The position numbers were made by a program, and so were the translations under genes. From assembly GCF_000009765.2 (NCBI RefSeq), contig NC_003155.5, forward strand, positions 5,270,001-5,334,000: DNA of 64,000 bases. Direction: 5' to 3'. Under the pieces are notes generated by a model that was given only the letters and a program-made list of their open reading frames with translations, was not told the DNA's origin and ran no database searches. Positions 42,592 to 52,105 of the stretch are shown one piece after another. Positions within the stretch are counted from its first letter, which is position 1; each line of letters starts with the position of its first letter. This DNA is from Streptomyces avermitilis MA-4680 = NBRC 14893 (GTDB taxonomy: Bacteria; Actinomycetota; Actinomycetes; Streptomycetales; Streptomycetaceae).

Positions 42592-43332
42592 GTGGCAGCG
42601 ACGACCGACCAGGAAGAGCGTGCCGAGGCGGGGGTGCCGGAGCCGGGACACCGGTTGCGTGGCCGGATCGCGATGGCGGTCAGCGTCTTCGGTGAACTCC
42701 TCATCACGGCGGGCCTGGTACTGGGCCTGTTCGTCGTCTACTCGCTGTGGTGGACGAACGTCCTGGCGGACCGCAAGGCGAACCAGCAGGCCGACAAGGT
42801 GCGCCACGAATGGGAGACCTCCGACACCGGGCCGGGGGCGCTGGACACCAAGGACGGCATCGGCTTCCTGCACGTACCCGCGATGAACAACGGCGAGGTG
42901 CTGGTCAGGAAGGGCACGTCGACGCAGGTCCTCAACAACGGTGTGGCCGGCTACTACACGGACCCCGTCAAGGCGATGCTGCCGATGACCGGCAAGAACG
43001 GCAACTTCACACTGGCCGCGCACCGGGACGGGCACGGCGCGAAGTTCCACAACATCGACAAGGTGCGGAAGGGCGATCCGGTCGTCTTCGAGACGAAGGA
43101 CGACTGGTACGTCTACAAGGTCTTCGCGATCCTCCCGGAGACCTCGAAGTACAACGTGAAGGTCGTGGCCGGGCTCCCCAAGCAGGCGGGCGTGACGAAG
43201 CCGGGCCGCTACATCACGCTCACGACGTGCACGCCCGTCTACACGTCGGAGTACCGGTACATCGTGTGGGGGAAGCTCGTGCGGGTGGACAAGGTGAACG
43301 CGAAGCGGACCCCGCCGAGGGAACTGGGCTGA
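42592..43332 (+). CDS. Class E sortase (third)
   Basis: The 246-aa product has a membrane helix (FGELLITAGLVLGLFVVYSL), then catalytic His in NFTLAAHRDGHGAKF, Cys in ITLTTCTPVYT, and Arg in SEYRYIVWGKLV. It is closely similar to the preceding sortase in the catalytic core (GRYITLTTCTP shared) but lacks the long N-terminal tail, so tandem duplication is likely. GTG 42592 lies 13 bp after the previous stop, with AAGGA upstream. A shared terminator with convergent pknB follows. Confidence 0.92.
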   Translation: MAATTDQEERAEAGVPEPGHRLRGRIAMAVSVFGELLITAGLVLGLFVVYSLWWTNVLADRKANQQADKVRHEWETSDTGPGALDTKDGIGFLHVPAMNNGEVLVRKGTSTQVLNNGVAGYYTDPVKAMLPMTGKNGNFTLAAHRDGHGAKFHNIDKVRKGDPVVFETKDDWYVYKVFAILPETSKYNVKVVAGLPKQAGVTKPGRYITLTTCTPVYTSEYRYIVWGKLVRVDKVNAKRTPPRELG

Positions 43333-43339
43333 ACCCACC

Positions 43340-43379
43340 AGAAAGCCCCGGCCACCGTGAGCGGTGGCCGGGGCTTTCT
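43340..43379. terminator. Bidirectional terminator between sortase and pknB
   Basis: GAAAGCCCCGGCCACCG-TGAG-CGGTGGCCGGGGCTTTC, a perfect 17-bp stem with A/T flanks on both sides, between convergent genes. Confidence 0.9.
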
Positions 43380-43394
43380 CGTGGACGGGGCGGG

Positions 43395-45398
43395 TCAGTC
43401 CTCCGTGCGGAACGCCGTTCCGGTGGCTCCTCCGAAGAACGTGGTGCCGCCGTTGTTGTTCCCGCCGTTGTTGTTGTTGCCGCCCGCGGCCGTCAGATTG
43501 ACCGCGGTGCCCTGGGCGACCTGGGTGCCCGCCTGCGGATCCGAGGCGATGACGATGGCGTTGTCGTCCTGGGAGCCCGTGATGTTGCCGACGTTCAGAC
43601 CGGCGTCCTGGAGGGCCTTCTTGGCGTCCTTGAGGGACTGGCCCCCCAGGTTCGGGACGGCGACCTGCTGCGGGGCCTTGCCGACCTGAATGTCCACCGC
43701 GGAGTTCTTCTTCACCTCGGTGCCCGCCGTGGGCGAGGTCTGGATGACCTTGCCCGCCTGCGAGGCGTCGCTGGTGTCGACTTCGGTGCAGTTGCCGGTG
43801 AGGTTGTTGGCCTGCATCTGCTGCTTGGCCTCGTCACAGCTCTTGCCGGTGACGTCGGGGACCGTGACCTTCTGCGCTTCTGCCGCCACGGTCAGGGTGA
43901 TCGTGGTGCCCTTCTGCCGCTCAGAGTCGCCCGAGGGGTCCTGGGCAGTGACCACGCCGGGTGTCTGGTCCGACACCTCGGTCTTCTTTTCGACCCTGAA
44001 GCCCTTGTCTTCGAGCTGGGACTTCGCCTTGCCGAAAGTGAGGCCCGTGACGTCCGGAACCGCGATCTTGGGTGCCCCGGTCGACAGGACCAGATTGACC
44101 AGGCTGTTCTTCTTGACCTTGGTCTTGGCGTCCGGGCTCTGCGAGCAGACGTTGCCCTTCGCCTGGTCCTCGCACGGCTTCTTCGTGATCGACAGCTTCA
44201 CATCGCCGTTGACGGCCTGTTGCTTCGCGTCGGCCAGCGTCAGACCGACGAAGTTCGGGGCCGGAACGGTGTCGTTGGCCGCGCGGTCCCCGTCGAAGAT
44301 CCACTTGCCGATCAGGATCGCGCCGATCAGGACCAGCGCACCGGCCACGACCAGCAGGATCGTCGACGTGTTCGACTTCTTCTGGTCCCTCTGGCGGCGC
44401 CGGTCCGGGCGGTCGTCGAAGCCGAAGCCGCCGTCGTCCGGATTCATCGGAGGCAGCATCGTCGTGGCGCCGGCGTCCGCGCGCAGGGCGGTCGTCGCCT
44501 GGTCGTCGCCGTAGCCGTTGTAGCCGACCGACCCCATGGCCGCCGTGGCCGCGACGGGCTGGCCGTCGAGGCACGCCTCGATGTCGATGCGCATCTCGTC
44601 GGCGGACTGGTAGCGGTAGTCCGGGTCCTTGGTCAGCGCCTTCAGGACGATCGCGTCCATCTCGGGCGTGATCTCGGGGTCGAAGACGCTCGGAGGCTGC
44701 GGCTCCTCGCGTACGTGCTGGTACGCGACCGCGACCGGGGAGTCGCCCACGAACGGGGGACGTACGGTCAGCAGCTCGTAGAGCAGACAGCCGGTCGAGT
44801 ACAGGTCGGAGCGTGCGTCGACCTGCTCGCCCTTCGCCTGCTCCGGCGAGAGGTACTGGGCCGTGCCGATGACCGCGGCCGTCTGCGTCATCGTCATGCC
44901 GGAGTCGCCCATCGCGCGGGCGATACCGAAGTCCATCACCTTGACCTGGCCGTTGCGCGTCAGCATGACGTTCGCCGGCTTGATGTCGCGGTGGACGATG
45001 CCTGCGCGGTGGGAGTACTCGAGGGCCTGGAGGATGCCGATGGTCATCTCCAGGGTGCGCTCGGGCAGCAGCTTGCGCCCTGAGTGCAGCAGCTCGCGCA
45101 GCGTGGACCCGTCGACGTACTCCATCACGATGTACGGGATGGAGATGCCCTCGATGTAGTCCTCACCCGTGTCGTACACGGCGACGATCGCGGGATGGTT
45201 GAGCGAGGCGGCCGACTGGGCCTCCCGGCGAAACCGGGCCTGGAACGACGGGTCACGTGCGAGGTCCGCCCGCAGCGTCTTCACCGCCACGGTGCGGCCG
45301 AGCCGGGTGTCGTGGGCGAGATGCACCTCGGCCATGCCACCACGGCCGAGCACATGGCCCAGCTCGTACCGGCCGCCGAGGCGACGCGGCTCTTCCAT
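43395..45398 (-). CDS. pknB: PASTA-domain serine/threonine kinase PknB
   Basis: This transmembrane kinase senses peptidoglycan fragments or lipid II and controls wall synthesis. In its 667 aa, the kinase domain (about 1-275) has GRGGMAEVHLAHD, HRDIKPANVMLT and MDFGIARAMGDSG. A juxtamembrane linker and one helix (ILLVVAGALVLIGAILIGKW) near 345-370 follow. Four PASTA repeats come next, marked by VGLTLADAKQQAV, VPDVTGLTFGKAKSQL, VPDVTGKSCDEAKQQM and VPNLGGQSLKDAKKAL. It ends in an Asn/Gly-rich tail. It is last in the fhaA-fhaB-pstP-ftsW-pbpA-pknB operon, 170 bp after pbpA, so it may also have its own promoter. Confidence 0.96.
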   Translation of the reverse strand: MEEPRRLGGRYELGHVLGRGGMAEVHLAHDTRLGRTVAVKTLRADLARDPSFQARFRREAQSAASLNHPAIVAVYDTGEDYIEGISIPYIVMEYVDGSTLRELLHSGRKLLPERTLEMTIGILQALEYSHRAGIVHRDIKPANVMLTRNGQVKVMDFGIARAMGDSGMTMTQTAAVIGTAQYLSPEQAKGEQVDARSDLYSTGCLLYELLTVRPPFVGDSPVAVAYQHVREEPQPPSVFDPEITPEMDAIVLKALTKDPDYRYQSADEMRIDIEACLDGQPVAATAAMGSVGYNGYGDDQATTALRADAGATTMLPPMNPDDGGFGFDDRPDRRRQRDQKKSNTSTILLVVAGALVLIGAILIGKWIFDGDRAANDTVPAPNFVGLTLADAKQQAVNGDVKLSITKKPCEDQAKGNVCSQSPDAKTKVKKNSLVNLVLSTGAPKIAVPDVTGLTFGKAKSQLEDKGFRVEKKTEVSDQTPGVVTAQDPSGDSERQKGTTITLTVAAEAQKVTVPDVTGKSCDEAKQQMQANNLTGNCTEVDTSDASQAGKVIQTSPTAGTEVKKNSAVDIQVGKAPQQVAVPNLGGQSLKDAKKALQDAGLNVGNITGSQDDNAIVIASDPQAGTQVAQGTAVNLTAAGGNNNNGGNNNGGTTFFGGATGTAFRTED

Positions 45399-45568
45399 AG
45401 CTTCCTACCAGCCCTCTCCGTCGGTCCCGACCACACCCTCGTGTGGTCCGGCGGTGTGCTGTCCGGGCTTACCGTACCCGGCTCGCCTTGTGTGACCTGG
45501 CCACATCCGCCACCCGATACAGGACCGGTATCGCAACGTGCACTGATGTGAAGGGGACGTGACGGGGT

Positions 45569-47053
45569 TCACTTCTTGCTGTCGATGACTGCCTTCATCA
45601 CGCTCCTGGCGATGGGCGCGGCGAGACCGCCACCGGAAATGTCGTCGCGATTGGCGTTCTCGTCCTCCACGACCACGGCGACGGCGACCGGCGAGCTGCC
45701 GTCGCTGAGCTTCGCGTAGGAGATGAACCAGGCGTACGGGTTCTCGCTGTTGTTGAGACCGTGCTGGGCGGTACCCGTCTTGCCGCCGACGGTGACGCCG
45801 GAGATCTGGGCGTTCGTACCCGTGCCCTGCTTGACGACCGTCTCCATCATGGACTGCAGGATCTGCGCGTTCTTCTCGGAGAGCGGCTTGCTCATCTCCT
45901 GCGGGTCGGTCTGCGAGAGCACGTCCAGGCTCGGCGCCTGCAGCTTGTCGACCATGTACGGCTTCATCAGCGTGCCGTCATTGGCGACGGCCGAGGCGAC
46001 CATGGCCATCTGCAGCGGGGTCGTGGCGGTCTCGAACTGGCCGATCGAGCTGAGCGCGGTCTGCGGCTTGTCCATCTTCTCGGGGAAGTTGGAGGCGCTG
46101 GCGCGCACCGGCGTGAACTGCTCCTCGTTGAAGCCGAACTTCTTGGCCTGCGCGAGCATCTTCTCCTTGCCGAGGTCGGCGCCGATCTTGCCGAAGACGG
46201 TGTTGCAGGAGTACTGAAGGGCGACCCGCATCGTCGCGTTCTTGCAGGGGATGTTCCCCTCGTTCTTCAGCTCGGTGCGGGTGTTCGGCAGCGTGTACGG
46301 CAGCGGCGAGTCGGTCTTCTGGTCCGCGCCGTTGTACAGCCCGTTCTCGAGCGCGGCGGCCGCGGTGACCACCTTGAAGGTGGAGCCCGGCGGGTAGGTG
46401 TCGCGCAGCGCCCGGTTCAGCATCGGCTCGTTGGGGTTGTTCTTCTTCTGGAGCTTCGTCCAGGCCTCGCCGTCGGTCTTCGTGGAGTTGCCCGCGAAGG
46501 TCGAGGGGTCGTACGAGGGGGTCGAGGCCAGCGCCAGGATCGCGCCGGTCTCCGGGTCGATCGCCACGGCGGCGCCCTTGCCGCGCGCCTTCAGGCCCTG
46601 GTACGCGGCCTTCTGCGCGGCGGCGTTGAGGGTGGTGACGACATTGCCGCCCTGCTTCTTCTTGCCGGTCAGCATGTCGAGGGTGTTGCGGAAGAACAGC
46701 CGGTCGTCGTTGCCGGTGAGGATGCCGTCCTCGATGCTCTCCAACTGGGTGGCGCCGAAGGCCTGGGAGGCGTACCCGGTGATGGGCGCCCACATCGCGC
46801 CGTCCTTGTAGGTGCGCTTGTATTCGAAGTCGTTGTAGCCGCTGCCGGTGCCCTTCGCGGACCCGGTGATCGACTTGCCGTCGACGATGATGTCGCCGCG
46901 CGGTGTGGCGTATCGCTCGATGGCGACGCGGCGGTTCTTCGTGTCGGACTTCAGGGTGTCCGCCTGGACGTACTGGATCCAGTTGTCACGGATGAGCAGG
47001 GCGAGGACCAGGAGCCCGCAGAAGATCGCGATCCGGCGCAGGGGCTTGTTCAC
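45569..47053 (-). CDS. pbpA: Penicillin-binding protein PbpA (class B transpeptidase)
   Basis: PbpA is a DD-transpeptidase that crosslinks peptidoglycan with the adjacent SEDS polymerase. The 494-aa product has a single N-terminal helix (IAIFCGLLVLALLIRDNWI) and the dimerisation region. Active-site motifs are SxxK in PPGSTFKVVTAA (about residue 221), SxN in YSCNTVFGK and KTG in VGGKTGTAQHG. GTG 47053 overlaps the ftsW/rodA stop by 4 bp, fixing the start, although the frame stays open further upstream. The catalytic set is complete, so it should bind beta-lactams. Confidence 0.95.
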   Translation of the reverse strand: MNKPLRRIAIFCGLLVLALLIRDNWIQYVQADTLKSDTKNRRVAIERYATPRGDIIVDGKSITGSAKGTGSGYNDFEYKRTYKDGAMWAPITGYASQAFGATQLESIEDGILTGNDDRLFFRNTLDMLTGKKKQGGNVVTTLNAAAQKAAYQGLKARGKGAAVAIDPETGAILALASTPSYDPSTFAGNSTKTDGEAWTKLQKKNNPNEPMLNRALRDTYPPGSTFKVVTAAAALENGLYNGADQKTDSPLPYTLPNTRTELKNEGNIPCKNATMRVALQYSCNTVFGKIGADLGKEKMLAQAKKFGFNEEQFTPVRASASNFPEKMDKPQTALSSIGQFETATTPLQMAMVASAVANDGTLMKPYMVDKLQAPSLDVLSQTDPQEMSKPLSEKNAQILQSMMETVVKQGTGTNAQISGVTVGGKTGTAQHGLNNSENPYAWFISYAKLSDGSSPVAVAVVVEDENANRDDISGGGLAAPIARSVMKAVIDSKK

Positions 47054-48498
47054 GGGCGGACCACCTGGGTCATCTCGGCGTCGGGGCTGGGCGCGGGTGT
47101 GGGTGCCGGGCGGCGGGCGGTGTCGCTGATTCTGATCAGGATGCCCATGAGCGCCCAGTTGGCGATGACGGAGGAACCTCCGTAGGCCACGAACGGCATC
47201 GTCATACCGGTCAGCGGGATCAACCCCATGACGCCGCCTGCGACGACGAAGACCTGGAGCGCGAAGCCGCCGGAGAGGCCGACGGCGAGGAGCTTGCCGA
47301 ACGGGTCGCGGGCCGCGAGCGCCGTTCGGATGCCGCGCTCCACGATCAGGCCGTAGATGATCAGGATCGCCATGATCCCCGCCAGGCCCAGTTCCTCGCC
47401 GAAGCTGGCGAGGATGAAGTCGGAGTTGGCGGCGAACCGGATGAGTTCCGAGTGACCCTGTCCCCATCCGGTGCCGAGCGTGCCGCCGGAGCCGAAGGCC
47501 CACAGGGCCTGCATGGCCTGCTCGGAGTGGAGGATGCCGTCGTGGGTTCCGGCCTGGCTGAGCTTGTACTCGTGCAACGGGTTGAGCCAGGCCTGGACAC
47601 GCGTCTGGATGTGCGGTTCGAAGCTCGCCACGCCGACGGCGCCGACCGCCGACATGAGCAGACCGAAGACGATCCAGCTGGTCCGCTCCGTGGCGACGTA
47701 CAGCATGATCACGAACATGCCGAAGAACAGCAGCGAGGTACCGAGGTCGGTCTCGAAGACCAGGATCAGGATGGAGACGAACCAGACCACCAGGATCGGG
47801 CCGAGGTCGCGGCCGCGCGGCAGGTAGAGGCCCATGAAGCGGCGGCTGGCGAGGGCCAGCGCGTCGCGCTTGACCATGAGGTAGCCGGCGAAGAAGACCG
47901 CGAGGATGATCTTCGCGAACTCGCCGGGCTGGAGGGTGCCCAGGCCGGGAATCGAGATCCAGATCTTGGCGCCGTAGATGTTGGCGCCGAGGCCCGGAAC
48001 CAGCGGCAGCAGGAGCAGGAGCAGGGCGCCGAACATGGAGATGTAGGTGTAGCGCTGCAGGACGCGGTGGTCCTTGAGGAAGATCAGCACGGCGACGAAC
48101 AGACCGATGCCCAGCGCGGTGTACATCAGCTGGCGGGGCGCTGCCTGGGCGAAGTTGGGCAGCGACTGGAGCAGCTTGGACTGGTCGAGACGCCAGATCA
48201 TCACCAGGCCGAGGCCGTTGAGCAGCGTCGCCAGTGGCAGCAGCAGCGGGTCGGCGTACGGTGCGAACTTGCGTACGCCGAGGTGGCCGACGCCTGCGAG
48301 CAGGCCGAGGCCGAGGCCGTAGCTCAGCAGCCCGGCGGGCATTTTGTCGTCGATGGCCAGGCCGACGTTGGCGTACGCGAAGACCGGGATGACGACGGCG
48401 AACACCAGCAGCGCCAACTCGGTGTTGCGGCGGCTCGGTGCGCCGATCGAGCCGATGGTCGACGTGTGGTGCGTCGGCGTGTTCGTACTACTGCTCAT
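47050..48498 (-). CDS. SEDS-family peptidoglycan polymerase (FtsW/RodA/SpoVE)
   Basis: The 482-aa multi-pass SEDS glycosyltransferase polymerises lipid II. The helices and conserved loops include MIWRLDQSKLLQSLPNFAQ, WISIPGLGTLQPGEFAKIIL, FVSILILVFETDLGTSLLFF and the C-terminal MGLIPLTGMTMPFVAYGGSS typical of the family. It is paired with pbpA by a 4-bp overlap. Position in the pknB operon corresponds to mycobacterial rodA, so an elongation or spore-wall role is more likely than the essential division FtsW, but sequence inspection alone does not decide. Confidence 0.93.
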   Translation of the reverse strand: MSSSTNTPTHHTSTIGSIGAPSRRNTELALLVFAVVIPVFAYANVGLAIDDKMPAGLLSYGLGLGLLAGVGHLGVRKFAPYADPLLLPLATLLNGLGLVMIWRLDQSKLLQSLPNFAQAAPRQLMYTALGIGLFVAVLIFLKDHRVLQRYTYISMFGALLLLLLPLVPGLGANIYGAKIWISIPGLGTLQPGEFAKIILAVFFAGYLMVKRDALALASRRFMGLYLPRGRDLGPILVVWFVSILILVFETDLGTSLLFFGMFVIMLYVATERTSWIVFGLLMSAVGAVGVASFEPHIQTRVQAWLNPLHEYKLSQAGTHDGILHSEQAMQALWAFGSGGTLGTGWGQGHSELIRFAANSDFILASFGEELGLAGIMAILIIYGLIVERGIRTALAARDPFGKLLAVGLSGGFALQVFVVAGGVMGLIPLTGMTMPFVAYGGSSVIANWALMGILIRISDTARRPAPTPAPSPDAEMTQVVRP

Positions 48499-48524
48499 GG
48501 TGTGACAGGGCCCCTCACGGCTTC

Positions 48525-50105
48525 TTACTGCTTACCGCACAGCGAGACCAGCTTCTGCTCTTCGTCGGAGAGGCTGGGGCCGGGTGTGGGAGTGGGTGCG
48601 GTCTTGGACTTGGAGGACGACGGTGCCGACGTCGACGGGTTCGGGGTCGGCGACGACGTGGCCTTGGACGTCAGAGAGGTCTTTGTGGTTCCCGTGGTCC
48701 CACCTGCCTCGCCCTCGCCGGTCTTGGCGTTGTTCTGGCTCTCGGAAGCACGGCGCAGGGCGTCCTTCTTACAGGCGGACGCCTGTACGGCGAGTTCGCT
48801 GACCTTCGACTCGGCGTCCTTGAGACCGCCCTCCGCGATGGTCGCCTTGACCTGCTTCTGCTGGTACGGCGGCAGGTACTTGAGTTCGATCTCGGGGTGG
48901 TCCTTCTGCACCTTCGAGAGTGAGACCCAGGCCAGGTCCTGGCTGATGCCCCGGTACAGGGCGACGTGCTCGCCGCTGGCGCCGACGTAGTACTGCGTCT
49001 GCGTCCAGCGGTAGCCACCGTACGTTCCGCCGCCGATGACGGCGAGGGCCAGCACGATGTAGAAGGATCTCTTCAGCCACTTGAGGCCGGTGCGCGGCTT
49101 GACGAAGTCCTCGTCCGAGTAGCTGCCGAAGCTGCCCGCGGGGACGTAGCCGGTGGTGTCGCCGGAGCCGGGCGGGCCGAACTCGCCGCCACCGCCTCCC
49201 TGCCCGGGCAGCTGGCGCCCCAGGTGCGAGGCGCGGCCCGCGGGCGTCTGCATGGCGCCGTTGTCGTGCAGCTGGTTCTGGTTCTCGGCGACCGCGCCCA
49301 CCACGACCGGGGTGTCGGAGAGCTGCACGGCGAGGGTGTCACCTGCATCGATGTCGAGGACGTCGGCGACGATGACGGTGATGTTGTCGGGGCCACCGCC
49401 GCGCAGCGCGAGCTGGATCAGCTCCTGCACGGTCTCCTGCGGGCCCTGATAGCTGGCGAGGGTGTCCTCCATCGTCTGATGGGACACGACTCCGGAGAGG
49501 CCGTCGGAGCAGATCAAGTAGCGGTCGCCGGCGCGGACCTCACGGATGGAGAGGTCGGGCTCGACGTGGTCGCCGCTGCCCAGCGCGCGCATCAGCAGGG
49601 AGCGCTGCGGGTGGGTGGTGGCCTCTTCCTCGGTGATGCGTCCCTCGTCGACGAGGCGCTGCACCCAGGTGTGGTCCTGCGTGATCTGCGTCAGCACGCC
49701 GTCCCGCAGCAGGTACGCGCGTGAGTCGCCGACATGGACGAGGCCGAGGCGCTGCCCGGTCCACAGCAGGGCGGTGAGGGTGGTCCCCATGCCCTCGAGC
49801 TGGGGGTCCTCCTCGACCATCATCCGCAGCTGGTCGTTGGCGCGCTGCACGGCCGTGCCGAGCGAGGTGAGGATGTCGGAACCGGGCACGTCGTCGTCGA
49901 GCGCGACGATGGTCGAGATCACCTCGGAGCTGGCGACCTCACCGGCGGCCTGGCCGCCCATTCCGTCGGCGATCGCGAGCAGGCGCGGTCCGGCGTAACC
50001 GGAGTCCTCGTTGCCCTCGCGGATCATGCCTTTGTGCGATCCGGCGGCGAAGCGCAGTGACAGACTCATGCGCACCTCGCCCGTCGGCTCCGGGTACATC
50101 CGCAC
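48525..50105 (-). CDS. pstP: PP2C serine/threonine phosphatase PstP
   Basis: This metal-dependent phosphatase reverses PknB-type phosphorylation. The catalytic domain (about 12-250) has SHKGMIREGNEDSGYAG, LAIADGMGGQAAGEVASSEV, LGLVHVGDSRAYLLRDG, CSDGLSGVV and GGGPDNITVIVADV, so the metal-binding aspartates are present. A Gly/Gln linker, one helix (FYIVLALAVIGGGTYGGYRW) and an extracellular tail rich in Ser/Thr/Pro follow. The start is uncertain: GTG 50105 has GGAGG at nine bases, while ATG 50069 begins the conserved MSLSLRF with GCGAGG. Its operon position between fhaB and ftsW matches Mycobacterium. Confidence 0.93.
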   Translation of the reverse strand: MRMYPEPTGEVRMSLSLRFAAGSHKGMIREGNEDSGYAGPRLLAIADGMGGQAAGEVASSEVISTIVALDDDVPGSDILTSLGTAVQRANDQLRMMVEEDPQLEGMGTTLTALLWTGQRLGLVHVGDSRAYLLRDGVLTQITQDHTWVQRLVDEGRITEEEATTHPQRSLLMRALGSGDHVEPDLSIREVRAGDRYLICSDGLSGVVSHQTMEDTLASYQGPQETVQELIQLALRGGGPDNITVIVADVLDIDAGDTLAVQLSDTPVVVGAVAENQNQLHDNGAMQTPAGRASHLGRQLPGQGGGGGEFGPPGSGDTTGYVPAGSFGSYSDEDFVKPRTGLKWLKRSFYIVLALAVIGGGTYGGYRWTQTQYYVGASGEHVALYRGISQDLAWVSLSKVQKDHPEIELKYLPPYQQKQVKATIAEGGLKDAESKVSELAVQASACKKDALRRASESQNNAKTGEGEAGGTTGTTKTSLTSKATSSPTPNPSTSAPSSSKSKTAPTPTPGPSLSDEEQKLVSLCGKQ

Positions 50106-50189
50106 GGTGCCCACCCTCCGGTCGGGAGCGCGCCGGGGCCCGTCGTGTGGACCGCCGCTGCGTGCTCGCTCCGCTCGCTCATTGTCGTA

Positions 50190-50717
50190 CTACTTCCGCA
50201 GCTCGATGACGGTCTTGCCGATGCGGATCGGCGCACCCGGCGAAATCGGTGTGGGAGTCGTCAGCCGGGTCCGGTCGAGATACGTGCCGTTGGTGGATCC
50301 GAGGTCCTCGACGATCCACTGGCCGTCGCGGTCCGGGTAGATCCTGGCATGCCTGCTGGAGGCGTAGTCGTCGTCCAGCACGATCGTGGAGTCGTGCGCA
50401 CGGCCCAGGGTGATGGTCTGCCCCTGGAGCGCGACCGTCGTGCCCGTGAGGGTGCCCTCGGAGACGACCAGCTTGGTGGGAGCGCCACGGCGCTGGCGGC
50501 CGCCGCCGCTCGGCGGCGCCGCCTGCTGGCGCTGCTGTGGAGGCGCGGCCTGGCGGGCCGCGGCCGGCTGCTGCCTGTTGGCGTCCCGGCGCGAGCCGCG
50601 CTGTGTGACGCGCGTTCCGAACAGGTCGCTGCGGATGACCTGCACGGCCACGATCACGAACAGCCACAGTACGGCTAGGAAACCCAGCCGCATGACCGTG
50701 AGGGTCAGCTCTGACAT
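50190..50717 (-). CDS. fhaB: FHA-domain membrane protein FhaB (FipA-like)
   Basis: The 175-aa product has an N-terminal membrane helix (VMRLGFLAVLWLFVIVAVQV), a Gln/Pro/Arg-rich linker, and a C-terminal forkhead-associated domain that binds phosphothreonine (TITLGRAHDSTIVLDDDYAS, SRHARIYPD, VEDLGSTNGTYLDRTRL). The conserved GR, SxxH and STNG residues are intact. It is encoded 10 bp after fhaA and 84 bp before pstP. By analogy with mycobacterial FhaB/FipA it links PknB signalling to wall growth or division. Confidence 0.94.
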   Translation of the reverse strand: MSELTLTVMRLGFLAVLWLFVIVAVQVIRSDLFGTRVTQRGSRRDANRQQPAAARQAAPPQQRQQAAPPSGGGRQRRGAPTKLVVSEGTLTGTTVALQGQTITLGRAHDSTIVLDDDYASSRHARIYPDRDGQWIVEDLGSTNGTYLDRTRLTTPTPISPGAPIRIGKTVIELRK

Positions 50718-50727
50718 TGCCCCCGCT

Positions 50728-51585
50728 TCACCCTTCGGCTTGCCGGTAAATGATGGTGGTGCTGCCCACGACGATCCGCGAGCCGTCGCGGAGCGTAGCG
50801 CGGGTGGTGTGCTGCCCGTCCACCACGATGCCGTTGGTGGATCCGAGATCCTGGATCGTCGAGGGCGTTCCGGTCCGGATCTCACAGTGCCGGCGCGAGA
50901 CGCCGGGGTCGTCGATCCGCACGTCGGCTTCGGTGCTGCGGCCCAGCACCAGCGTCGGGCCGGAGATCTGATGGCGGGTGCCGTTGACCTCGATCCAGTG
51001 CCGGATACGGCCGCCGGACTGCGGGGCCGCCGGTGCGCCCGGCCGGTGGGCCGTGGGCGCGGGGCCGGGGCGCCCGCCGGGCGGCGGGGCGGAGGGCATG
51101 GGCGGAGCGCCCGCGGGGGCGGCCGGCGGATAGCCGTAGCCTCCCGCCATGGCTCCGCCGCGGCCCGCGGGCGGACCCGCGGGGGCGCGCTCGGGGGCCT
51201 GCTGGTTGCTGGTGGAGGCGAGCGTACGGCTGCGCACCCGGTACAGACCGGTGTCGAGATCGTCCGCCTTCTCCAGGTGGACCTTGATGGGGCCCATGAA
51301 GGTGTAGCGCTGCTGCTTGGCGTAGTCGCGCACCATGCCGGCCAGCTCGTCCCCGAGCTGGCCGGAGTAGGGGCTGAGACGCTCGAAGTCGGGCGTGCTC
51401 AGCTCCACGATGAAGTCATTGGGTACGACGGTCCGGTCGCGGTTCCAGATAGTCGCGTTGTTGTCGCACTCCCGCTGGAGTGCGCCTGCGATCTCGACCG
51501 GCTGGACCTCGGACTTGAACACCTTGGCGAAGGTGCCGTTGACCAGACCTTCGAGGCGCTGCTCGAACTTCTTCAGGACTCCCAT
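50728..51585 (-). CDS. fhaA: FhaA: DUF3662 plus FHA domain
   Basis: The 285-aa cytoplasmic protein has an N-terminal DUF3662 domain (about 1-125: VLKKFEQRLEGLVNGTFAKV, EIAGALQRECDNNATIWN), a Pro/Ala/Gly-rich linker, and a C-terminal FHA domain (LVLGRSTEADVRIDDPGVSR, RHCEIRTG, DLGSTNGIVVDG). In mycobacteria FhaA binds the phosphorylated pseudokinase part of MviN to restrain lipid II export. The separate pseudokinase gene at 3.5-5.2 kb supplies the matching partner here (inference). It is the first gene of the leftward operon, and AGGAGGTG precedes the ATG. Confidence 0.95.
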   Translation of the reverse strand: MGVLKKFEQRLEGLVNGTFAKVFKSEVQPVEIAGALQRECDNNATIWNRDRTVVPNDFIVELSTPDFERLSPYSGQLGDELAGMVRDYAKQQRYTFMGPIKVHLEKADDLDTGLYRVRSRTLASTSNQQAPERAPAGPPAGRGGAMAGGYGYPPAAPAGAPPMPSAPPPGGRPGPAPTAHRPGAPAAPQSGGRIRHWIEVNGTRHQISGPTLVLGRSTEADVRIDDPGVSRRHCEIRTGTPSTIQDLGSTNGIVVDGQHTTRATLRDGSRIVVGSTTIIYRQAEG

Positions 51586-52105
51586 GGGGCACCTCCTCCT
51601 AGAACTGCTTCCGTCCTGTGTACTGCTTGTACCGCTTCTGCCGCCGCCCGCTTGCTGACGTCTTCCTGGTACTGCTTACTGATCGTATCCACGCGCCGGG
51701 AAATCGGCTGGTTCCCCCTGTCGGCCCGGTCGACGGGTGTCGAAGCCCACTGAGGTCCTCTGCCGGATTCCCTGCACAGCTGCCCTTCGAACTCCTTATG
51801 CCAAGGATCGTAGAGGCGGCCGCAGACAAGTGTCCCGCACCTGACTGTGGACCCTGCCCGCCTCCAGGGGAGACGGGCAGGACCGGTACGAGGTTGATAC
51901 GTGAACAAGCACACCCTGATACGTGGCGAGAGGGCGTCGGGTTCGAGGTGGTGAGGGGTGTGATGCCGGGGCCGGTGACCTGCGCCCGCTCGCTCTCCGT
52001 GCCCCCGGGAAAGCGATGTGAACCCACCCTCTCCAGCGTGCTAATCTTCTCGATGTCGGAAGGCGCCAGCACCGCAAGGGGCAGGAGCCGGAAGGCACAC
52101 CCAAT
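51586..52105. promoter_or_regulatory. fhaA operon / tRNA-Leu upstream region
   Basis: 520 bp without a supported gene. It must carry the leftward fhaA operon promoter. For the rightward tRNA-Leu, a -10-like TAATCT at 52042-52047 sits in a GCTAATCTTC context shared with the tRNA-Ile promoter. No strong inverted repeat was seen. Confidence 0.4.

Noticed and set aside
42747..45083. A 778-codon plus-strand frame across the third sortase and pknB
   Set aside because: It runs antisense through pknB and out of frame through the sortase. Composition is typical of shadow frames and a strong terminator lies inside it.
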